The position numbers and the translations under genes are program-made. A stretch of DNA of 6,212 nucleotides from Candidatus Methanophagales archaeon (GTDB lineage Archaea; Halobacteriota; Syntropharchaeia; Alkanophagales; Methanospirareceae), in contig JAUXHM010000067.1 of NCBI GenBank assembly GCA_030621535.1, positions 1-6,212 of the forward strand, read 5' to 3'. The notes under the pieces are model-generated. The model did no database searches, had not been told where the DNA came from, and saw nothing but the letters and a program-made list of their open reading frames with translations. Shown piece by piece: positions 1-4,592 of the stretch. Each line of letters starts with the position of its first letter. Position 1 is the first letter of the stretch.

Positions 1-928
1 CGAAACCAAAAAGGTCGTTGACCTCATAATAGCGGATGAATTCGATTACAAGAGGGTATCGTGCTGGGATGAAAAGGCAGAGCTCGTTATTCATGGCGAT
101 ATAAAAGCAGGCGACGTGCTGAAGATAGAAAACGCACGTGTTCATGATGAGGCGCGAGCAGGAAGCGGGAAAAGAGTAAATGCAGGGAAATACACGCGAA
201 TAACGGGGATTAGTGCGAATATCGCCCCGTTAAATCGCGCACCCGCACAGCGTCTTACCGTACTGGCAGTTGCAAGACCTGAGCACGGACGGGTCTGCAT
301 CGCAGGTATAGACGAGAACGGTGAATGGATAAGACCACAAGGCGTTTATGAACACGATGTTTTTTGTGCTGGTGCTGGAGAAGGAGCTGGAGAAGTAAAT
401 TTCAAAAACCTCTGCATCTCAAAAATATACGTTGATGCGTGGAGAGGCAGGCGACCACGAAAAGAGGACAGGTTTTTTGTTTATGTCAATGGCGTGGAAA
501 GAGAGCTAAGCAAAGGAGAGAAAAGAGATTTCTTAGAGCGAAACGTTGATGGTTCGGTAGATGAAGTATTCAAAAGAGGCAGGAGCTTGGGATTGATAAA
601 ACCACGCATTTTGCATGTCTATGAAGAGCCCGCGGGAAAGAAAACGGGAAAAGGCAAAGGCTATGAACGGTACATCCGTTTTAACTTCAAGGATTCCTCA
701 GGCAGAACCTACCGAAGATGGTCATGCAGGTGTGATGAGTTCTACAAAACATGGAACGAGCTAAAGAAAAAGCATCGGTGGACTTACGGGCTGAGAATGC
801 TCCGGTATTTAAAGAATAACGATACTTATCTCGCTGTTGGTCTTACTTATACGGATTACGGCATTGGTAGGCTGGAATATGATGCGTATCCGATGATTGT
901 GGGCGTGCATATTATGCCACAAATGTAA
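1..928 (+). CDS. RPA-like OB-fold protein with C-terminal dual-OB-like domain (5' partial)
   Basis: The frame is open from base 2 at the left edge, giving 308 visible residues, so the gene starts outside the window. Visible residues 1-75 look like the end of an RPA/SSB-type OB fold: a VVDLIIADE strand, then SCWDEKAEL, GDVLKIENARV and AGKYTRI, as in archaeal RPA proteins. Residues about 84-308 differ and resemble the dual-OB (DuOB) family. They show LTVLAVARP, CIAGIDENGEWIRP, RRPRKEDRF, SLGLIKPR, a WSCRCDEFYKTW segment and a closing YLAVGLTY...YPMIVGVHIMP. A GTG at 116 could be taken as the start, but it falls inside the OB fold, so I reject it. OB folds bind single-stranded nucleic acid; the role of DuOB domains is poorly known and often inferred to be nucleic-acid related or defensive. 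It is convergent with the PIN remnant. The domain calls come from motif reading alone; the DuOB call is the less certain. Confidence 0.72.
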   Translation, partial: ETKKVVDLIIADEFDYKRVSCWDEKAELVIHGDIKAGDVLKIENARVHDEARAGSGKRVNAGKYTRITGISANIAPLNRAPAQRLTVLAVARPEHGRVCIAGIDENGEWIRPQGVYEHDVFCAGAGEGAGEVNFKNLCISKIYVDAWRGRRPRKEDRFFVYVNGVERELSKGEKRDFLERNVDGSVDEVFKRGRSLGLIKPRILHVYEEPAGKKTGKGKGYERYIRFNFKDSSGRTYRRWSCRCDEFYKTWNELKKKHRWTYGLRMLRYLKNNDTYLAVGLTYTDYGIGRLEYDAYPMIVGVHIMPQM

Positions 929-953
929 CGGGCAATTGTTTAGCAGTTTGGCG

Positions 954-976
954 GGTTAGAGGTTTAGAGGTTTAGA
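954..976. repeat. Short tandem GGTTTAGA repeat
   Basis: Three head-to-tail units, GGTTAGA followed by two perfect GGTTTAGA units, lie in the 108-base gap between two convergent reading frames. No function is apparent. Nothing else gene-like was seen in 929-1036 apart from a short T-run on the minus strand (1029-1033) just past the PIN remnant. Confidence 0.5.
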
Positions 977-1036
977 CATATTAAGTCATACTCATTTCAT
1001 CTGACAAGATATAGCGTTTAATAGGGGGAAAAATCA

Positions 1037-1446
1037 CTAACCAGATAAAAACGAAATCAAATCAGAAGTTGAGAACACCTTTACTTTAGATTGCTTTTTG
1101 AACGCCTTTTCATTAGACCAGATTGGAAAATCGAACCTTAACGCTAATGCGAAATATTCGAGATCTTTTGGATGTGGAGCGAGTTTTAGTCCTTCTGGTA
1201 GTTTGCCCGTATATTCCTAGCGAGAGAACATCGTAAATTCAGGTTCAAGCAGTTTTATTGCCAATTCTATATCCTCTAACTTCTTTCTTGCTTTCTCGCA
1301 ATATCCCCCTTATGCTTTTTAACTTCTTCCAGCAACTTCTCAGGTCCTACTGGTTTGAATTTACCAGAAAATAACAGATCGGGGACTATATCTTCAGTAA
1401 TGAAGGCAGCAAAAACCTTATTGGCATCAACTATTATGGGTTCCAT
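1037..1446 (-). pseudogene. VapC-like PIN-domain toxin, frameshifted and interrupted
   Basis: ATG at 1446 opens MEPIIVDANKVFAAFI, the usual PIN start with the first catalytic Asp at residue 7, followed by GPEKLLEEVKKHKGDIAR. That frame stops at a TAG (1276-1278). The family sequence continues in another frame (KARKKLEDIELAIKLLEP), as expected if one base was lost near 1290-1291: restoring a G gives IARKARKKLEDI. A second break is the in-frame TAG at 1217-1219 (SR*EYTGKLPEG). After it the C-terminal half is well kept: LAPHPKDLEYFALALRF, PIWSNEKAF, KVKVFSTSDLI, ending at TAG 1037-1039. The last acidic motif reads WSNE, where WSND is common. Overall length matches a normal toxin of about 136 residues. 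It follows the antitoxin with no gap. PIN toxins are Mg-dependent RNases; this copy should be inactive. Clear residual similarity throughout suggests recent decay. Confidence 0.85.
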
Positions 1447-1710
1447 TTATACCAGCCCTTTCTCTTTGAGTTGTGCAAACATTTCCTCGTTTGCTTTCCT
1501 GCCCAGTTCTAATGCATCCTCTTCAGTTAACTTGCTTCCCGATATGAGTGCTTTAAACAGAGCATGCCTTAATTTACGTGATTTTTCAAGTTTCAGTTCA
1601 AATGCCCTTAACTCAATAGCTTTTAGCGCAAACTCTGACCAATCCTCCTCGGGCATCTCTTCTATTTCTTTCTTCAATTCTTCCGGTATCTTAACAACTA
1701 ACTCTGCCAT
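1447..1710 (-). CDS. VapB-like antitoxin (partner of a broken PIN toxin)
   Basis: This 87-residue acidic, helical protein begins MAELVVKIPEELKKEIEE and continues with a WSEFALKAIELRAFELKLEK stretch. That is the pattern of archaeal VapB-type antitoxins: an N-terminal strand and helices for dimerisation and DNA binding, then a C-terminal arm that wraps the PIN toxin. The C-terminal SKLTEEDALELGRKANEEMF segment is typical of such antitoxins. I chose the ATG at 1710 because GGTGG lies a few bases upstream and a TATA-like element lies about 35 bases upstream; an in-frame ATG at 1737 would add MSILLVVVE. Its TAA (1447-1449) directly abuts the toxin ATG, so the two were translationally linked. No frameshift or stop is seen. 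It may survive as an orphan regulator or as protection against related toxins elsewhere (inference). Confidence 0.8.
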   Translation of the reverse strand: MAELVVKIPEELKKEIEEMPEEDWSEFALKAIELRAFELKLEKSRKLRHALFKALISGSKLTEEDALELGRKANEEMFAQLKEKGLV

Positions 1711-1744
1711 CTCTACCACCACTAATAATATTGACATTGCGTAC

Positions 1745-1753
1745 CTAAATACT
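1745..1753 (-). promoter_or_regulatory. TATA-like element upstream of the VapB-like antitoxin
   Basis: On the minus strand AGTATTTAG is preceded by the purine-rich AAGGGGA, giving a BRE/TATA-like arrangement. It would place transcription start near 1722, about 12 bases before the chosen ATG at 1710 and downstream of the alternative ATG at 1737. It is a weak match to the archaeal consensus. Confidence 0.3.
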
Positions 1754-1785
1754 TCCCCTTCGACTTTGACTTCGACAAATTGTGA

Positions 1786-1971
1786 GGATGCAAGCCAAAC
1801 CTCAAAATAAAAATAAACATTCCTCAGTATATACCTGAAAATGAGATAGCAGAAGTGATTTTGATTATCAAGAAAAGACCTGATAATTTTAAGCAGAAAA
1901 TCAACGGGCTAAAAGAAGCGATGAGTTTTGACTACTTTATCTCCAGAGACCCTCCTAAGCTTTGGCACTAA
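1786..1971 (+). other. Unidentified startless reading frame, possible gene fragment
   Basis: From after a TGA at 1783-1785 to a TAA at 1969-1971 the plus strand reads as a protein-like sequence with no ATG, GTG or TTG in a plausible start position. The best part is IPENEIAEVILIIKKRPDNF followed by KQKINGLKEAM (about 1831-1923), which is charged and helix-prone. The last 16 or so codons lie antisense to the hicA remnant and are probably not part of any fragment. The sense reading is more protein-like than the antisense one, so I infer a fragment of a foreign gene joined to the broken hicA. I do not recognise the family, and chance is possible. The rest of 1738-1830 is AT-rich with nothing I can name except a short TTCGAC repeat near 1760-1777. 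Confidence 0.25.
1909..1968 (-). pseudogene. hicA: hicA toxin, N-terminal fragment
   Basis: A GTG at 1966-1968 opens M-P-K-L-R-R-V-S-G-D-K-V-V-K-T, the conserved start of HicA mRNA-interferase toxins. Family similarity ends at about codon 15 (near 1924), and the frame stops at TAG 1909-1911. The catalytic His of the GSH segment and the rest of the roughly 60-80 residue double-stranded-RNA-binding-like fold are absent, so no toxin can be made. The GTG overlaps the last codons of the hicB remnant, the usual hicB-hicA arrangement. Beyond 1924 the DNA reads better on the opposite strand, which suggests a deletion or recombination junction. The fragment is short, but its start motif and overlap with hicB agree, so I consider it real. 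Confidence 0.65.
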
Positions 1972-2137
1972 CACCCACCTCAAATGTTGTCAGGAGGGTT
2001 TTTCTCTCTTCCTTTAACGGGAATTCCTCCAGATAAAGTTCTGTAGCTTCTTTAAGATTAATATTTAAACCTTTCAACGCATCTTCCCCTATGACCTTTT
2101 TTCCATATTCTTTCATCCCTCGTTTATATCCCTTCAA
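1955..2137 (-). pseudogene. hicB: HicB-family antitoxin, 5'-truncated remnant
   Basis: The frame ends in NINLKEATELYLEEFPLKEE and then RKTLLTTFEVGVSAKA, a strong match to the C-terminal part of archaeal HicB antitoxins (LKEAIELYLEEF...EVxVSA). The GLKGYKRG segment may correspond to the SLPGCxTQG loop, but the stretch between it and NLKEA is longer and more divergent than usual. The first roughly 20-30 residues, including the start, are missing. The frame is open back to about 2179, into the end of the membrane-protein gene, with only a TTG at 2137 as a possible start. HicB normally neutralises HicA and represses its own operon. This copy lacks a normal N-terminus and its toxin is destroyed, so I call it a pseudogene. 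A short expressed form from the TTG cannot be excluded. Confidence 0.7.
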
Positions 2138-2169
2138 ACCCCCTGTGCAAAAGGAAGCAAGAACTAAAT

Positions 2170-3042
2170 CTATAATTCTTCAGTAGGTTCAGTAGGTTCT
2201 GTCATGCTCAAATACAATCTGCTCCACCATATAACGGTTAAGGGAGAAATAATAATAATTGAGAGTATCGCGCTTATTACCCATCCGATATATTCTATAA
2301 CGCCTAAAGACGCAGAGATCAGACTTACTACAAAAACAATAAGCCATAGCAAGAAGACAGCGACTTTGTTACGCATAAACATCTTAAATCCTGTTTTAAT
2401 ACCTCTTATTGCTCCTAAATCACCTATAACAACGGCATATCTTGGAAGTGCAAATATGATACTGATAATTAGGATGTAAAGAGACATAGCCAAAAAACCC
2501 AGTCCAAATATTGCAAATGCCGTAAACGCTTCCCCTGGAGGTAGCTCTGAAAGTCCCATTAGTTTTGGAAGAGTATATAAAATACCCGGGACCAGGAAAA
2601 TAATACCAACAGAAGATATCAAACCAAGGATAATGTCCGTGAAGAACAGACTTAGGAACTTCTTTTTTCCATATTCCATCATGTGAGAGAAGTCGGTGCG
2701 TCCGGTTTCTGTCGCCTCTTTCGCCATACCGATAGCCCCAGCCCAGAAAAATGCATTTATCAACATGCACAAAATTATAGTGACGATAATGGCGATTATA
2801 ATTATGCCCATGCTTTGAATGATTTGGGGTAGAAGCTGAAGAATAAGTTCAGGCGATGGTTCAGCGGATTTGGTAATGTATGATAGCAAAGAAGGAATTA
2901 TCGCCAGTATGGTAGCACCTATGATTATAATTGCCACTATGTGTGTTAGTATCGCACTAAACACAAAAGGAAGACAAATAGTCAAATTATTTTTCCATGT
3001 GTCGAACCCCTTTCCTATTACACTGCCTGTATCTTCTACCAT
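2170..3042 (-). CDS. Six-helix integral membrane protein of unknown function
   Basis: This 290-residue protein is very rich in Ile, Leu and Phe, with hydrophobic segments at about 21-50, 78-100, 130-155, 173-199, 227-248 and 250-273. That predicts six membrane helices. A short N-terminal stretch (MVEDTGSVIGKGFDTWKNNL) precedes helix 1, and positive residues (GKKKF near 126-129, RGIKTGFKMFMRNK near 213-226) flank the later helices. The layout of an N-terminal 'GxxxWKxN' segment followed by paired helices resembles the DUF7847/glycerophosphodiesterase-membrane-domain type of archaeal proteins, but this is a loose resemblance and I see no catalytic motif. The tail TEPTEPTEE is encoded by a 9-base DNA repeat. 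The ATG at 3042 is supported by a TATA box 25-30 bases upstream; the next ATG upstream in frame is cut off by a TAA. It lies 64 bases after mtnA on the same strand and has its own promoter. Confidence 0.85.
   Translation of the reverse strand: MVEDTGSVIGKGFDTWKNNLTICLPFVFSAILTHIVAIIIIGATILAIIPSLLSYITKSAEPSPELILQLLPQIIQSMGIIIIAIIVTIILCMLINAFFWAGAIGMAKEATETGRTDFSHMMEYGKKKFLSLFFTDIILGLISSVGIIFLVPGILYTLPKLMGLSELPPGEAFTAFAIFGLGFLAMSLYILIISIIFALPRYAVVIGDLGAIRGIKTGFKMFMRNKVAVFLLWLIVFVVSLISASLGVIEYIGWVISAILSIIIISPLTVIWWSRLYLSMTEPTEPTEEL
2181..2198. repeat. 9-base in-frame tandem repeat at the end of the membrane-protein gene
   Basis: Two perfect copies of CAGTAGGTT, followed by a diverged third copy, encode the Thr-Glu-Pro repeats of the protein's C-terminus on the minus strand. 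The length is in frame, so copy-number change would lengthen or shorten the tail without breaking the gene. Confidence 0.6.
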
Positions 3043-3065
3043 GTTATCTACCAGACATCTTTAGA

Positions 3066-3081
3066 GTATAAAAGCTTTTCG
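3066..3081 (-). promoter_or_regulatory. BRE/TATA promoter of the membrane-protein gene
   Basis: On the minus strand CGAAAAG (a BRE-like element, 3075-3081) runs into CTTTTATAC (TATA box, about 3067-3075). Archaeal transcription normally begins 25-30 bases downstream, here near 3043-3046, at or just before the ATG at 3042. The mRNA would be leaderless or nearly so, which fits the lack of a Shine-Dalgarno sequence before this gene. Confidence 0.6.
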
Positions 3082-3106
3082 ATCTCAAGTTCAAGATATA
3101 ATTTTT

Positions 3107-4093
3107 TTAGACGCTACTTACTTTTGTGTAGATACCTTTCTCCGTAATCACCGCCGCTATCAACTCAAAAGGGGTGAAGTCAAACGCGGGATTGTAAACC
3201 TTCACTTCAAGCGGCGCAATTTGCTTTCCACCGAAAAATATCAGCTCCTCGGGACTCCGTTCCTCTATCTCAACCTCCTTGTAGCTCCTTTTTATGTCGA
3301 AACTGGAAAGAGGAGCGGCAACGTAAAAAGGGATGTTGTGCTCTTTCGCTACTACTGCATGCATGTAAGTCCCTATTTTGTTTATTACTCCTTCCTTAAC
3401 TACGCGGTCGGCTCCTACTATCACCTTATCCACTTTACCTTCTCGCATCACGGCGGCACTCATGCTATCCGCGATTAGCATAACTGGGATTTCGTCTTGG
3501 AGCAGTTCCCAGGTCGTTATCCTCGAACCCTGATTCAATGGTCGCGTCTCGCACGCTATTACTTCTATTCTTTTGCCTTTCTCTATTGCAGTTCTTATTA
3601 CGCCCAGCGCCGTTCCCCAATCAACGCATGCTAAACGACCCGCATTGCAATGCGTTAATACGACATCGCCATCTTCCAGAAGCTCACTCCCATATTCTCC
3701 TATCTTCTTGTTCACCGCAACGTCTTCGTCGGCTATTCTTTGCGCCTCTTCCAACGCATACGTTTTCATCTCATTCGTAGTCGTTCCAAGCAGTGCTGCG
3801 TTTAACGCTCTGTTAACGCCGTAAGAGAGGTTGACCGCGGTAGGTCTGGCGTTTCTGAGTTTGTCAACTTCATCTTTTATATCTTTCTTACTGTTCCCGC
3901 GTATGCAGGCTAAAACAACACCGAACGCACCTGCAGCGCCCAGTGCCGGTGCACCCCGCACCTTTAATCTCTTTATCGCATCTATCAGCTGCTCTAATGT
4001 CTTGCATTCGACTATCTTGTATTCTGCGGGCAGTAACGTCTGGTCTATTAGTTTTACAGAGTCTTTTTCCTCATCCCAATCTATTGTTCTCAT
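3107..4093 (-). CDS. mtnA: Methylthioribose-1-phosphate isomerase (MtnA), eIF2B-related
   Basis: The 328-residue length is normal for the family. It converts the aldose 5-methylthioribose-1-phosphate to the ketose methylthioribulose-1-phosphate in salvage of methylthioadenosine, a by-product of S-adenosylmethionine use; archaeal members may also act on 5-deoxyribose-1-phosphate. The N-terminal helical part carries the substrate-loop signature RGAPALGAAGAFG (46-58). The Rossmann-like C-terminal part has LTHCNAGRLACVDWGTALG, with the catalytic Cys149, and CETRPLNQGSRITTWEL (181-197). It also has IVGADRV, with catalytic Asp229, then NKIGTY (238-243) and FDFTPFELIAAVITEKG near the end. RGAPA separates it from ribose-1,5-bisphosphate isomerase and from eIF2B regulatory subunits, which lack these residues as a set. 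The ATG at 4093 matches the usual MRTIDW start; no Shine-Dalgarno sequence lies close to it. No other salvage gene is in the window. The gene is divergent from the downstream antitoxin. Confidence 0.93.
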   Translation of the reverse strand: MRTIDWDEEKDSVKLIDQTLLPAEYKIVECKTLEQLIDAIKRLKVRGAPALGAAGAFGVVLACIRGNSKKDIKDEVDKLRNARPTAVNLSYGVNRALNAALLGTTTNEMKTYALEEAQRIADEDVAVNKKIGEYGSELLEDGDVVLTHCNAGRLACVDWGTALGVIRTAIEKGKRIEVIACETRPLNQGSRITTWELLQDEIPVMLIADSMSAAVMREGKVDKVIVGADRVVKEGVINKIGTYMHAVVAKEHNIPFYVAAPLSSFDIKRSYKEVEIEERSPEELIFFGGKQIAPLEVKVYNPAFDFTPFELIAAVITEKGIYTKVSSV

Positions 4094-4178
4094 TTGTATT
4101 TTTAGCTCGCGCCTCGGCTAATTGATTTTTGATTATTATGATAAAGAAACAATTAATTATTAGCACCATGAGAAAAAA

Positions 4179-4185
4179 GGGGGAT
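4179..4185 (+). promoter_or_regulatory. Strong ribosome binding site in the mtnA/antitoxin divergent gap
   Basis: GGGGGAT lies 5 bases before the antitoxin ATG at 4190 and fixes that start. The 96-base gap between the divergent genes is otherwise AT-rich. TTAATTATTA (about 4152-4161) and TTATTATGATA (about 4131-4141) are possible TATA boxes for the plus strand; CTTTATCA on the minus strand near 4138-4146 could serve mtnA. None stands out. A GC-rich partly palindromic patch (TAGC...GCTA, 4103-4120) lies close to the mtnA start. Confidence 0.5.
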
Positions 4186-4189
4186 AAAT

Positions 4190-4405
4190 ATGTCAGCTTT
4201 GGAGACGAAACAAAAACTTGAAGAAATAATCAGTGTACTCCCCGAGAGTACGCTGAAGGCAGTAATTGACTTTGCCCGCTATTTAAGAGATAAAGAAGAA
4301 GCTGAAGACCTTTTAGGGATGCAAATGAGTTCAAAAGCATATTTGGATTGGCTGAGTCCAGAAAACGACATTTACGACGAGGTCTTTAAAGATGAAATTG
4401 AGTAG
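4190..4405 (+). CDS. DUF2281/MazE-like antitoxin
   Basis: This is a 71-residue acidic, mostly helical protein. KLEEIISVLPESTLKAVIDF (residues 8-27) followed by ARYLRDKEE matches the DUF2281-type antitoxin motif (LPEExLxEVLDFxxFL). The C-terminal part, YLDWLSPENDIYDEVFKDEI, is the usual toxin-binding tail of antitoxins paired with MazF/PemK or similar toxins. Start at the ATG at 4190 is set by GGGGGAT just upstream. Its TAG overlaps the following toxin frame by 14 bases, the standard layout of translationally coupled TA pairs. It appears intact although its toxin is truncated. Such antitoxins often autoregulate through the divergent intergenic region, here shared with mtnA (inference). The exact family name is less sure than the antitoxin role. 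Confidence 0.8.
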   Translation: MSALETKQKLEEIISVLPESTLKAVIDFARYLRDKEEAEDLLGMQMSSKAYLDWLSPENDIYDEVFKDEIE

Positions 4406-4577
4406 AGATAAAGTTGTCCTTTGCAAAGTTCCAATGCCTTCAGAGGAATTAAGGAAGTTCAAACTGCGACCTGGCTTAATTGTCTCAAAAGATTTTACTA
4501 TCAGATACTTTCTATCGGTCTGCGGGGTAGAACAAAAACAGCGATATGTTAATGGGCATTATAATTTATTTTTATAG
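4392..4577 (+). pseudogene. MazF/PemK-like toxin, C-terminally truncated
   Basis: The first 34 residues are a clear archaeal MazF/PemK start: KVVLCKVPMPSEELRKFKLR followed by PGLIVSKD, with the conserved RPG at 26-28 that carries a catalytic Arg. A full-length toxin has about 110-120 residues; this frame ends at 61. Residues 35-61 (FTIRYFLSVCGVEQKQRYVN...) show none of the expected central strand with its conserved Thr/Ser or the C-terminal helix, and I find no continuation in the other two frames before the next gene at 4593. The 3' two thirds therefore appear to have been deleted and replaced, not merely frameshifted. MazF toxins are sequence-specific mRNA endonucleases; this product should be inactive. 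It could still bind its antitoxin through the kept N-terminal strands (speculative). It converges on the nuclease gene with 15 bases between stops. Confidence 0.75.
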
Positions 4578-4592
4578 CACGGAATCCACGCA

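Noticed and set aside
116..118. GTG as the start of the OB-fold gene
   Set aside because: The frame is open to the left edge and the residues before the GTG complete the OB-fold pattern, so the gene starts outside the window.
1355..1810. Serine-rich plus-strand reading frame of 151 codons
   Set aside because: It lies antisense to the antitoxin and the PIN remnant, is low-complexity in Ser/Asn and has no family-like motif.
2420..2770. Second minus-strand frame inside the membrane-protein gene
   Set aside because: It overlaps the six-helix protein in another frame and reads as Tyr/Gly/Arg-rich noise.
3221..4125. Several plus-strand frames opposite mtnA
   Set aside because: They are shadows of a strongly conserved gene on the other strand and have unnatural composition.
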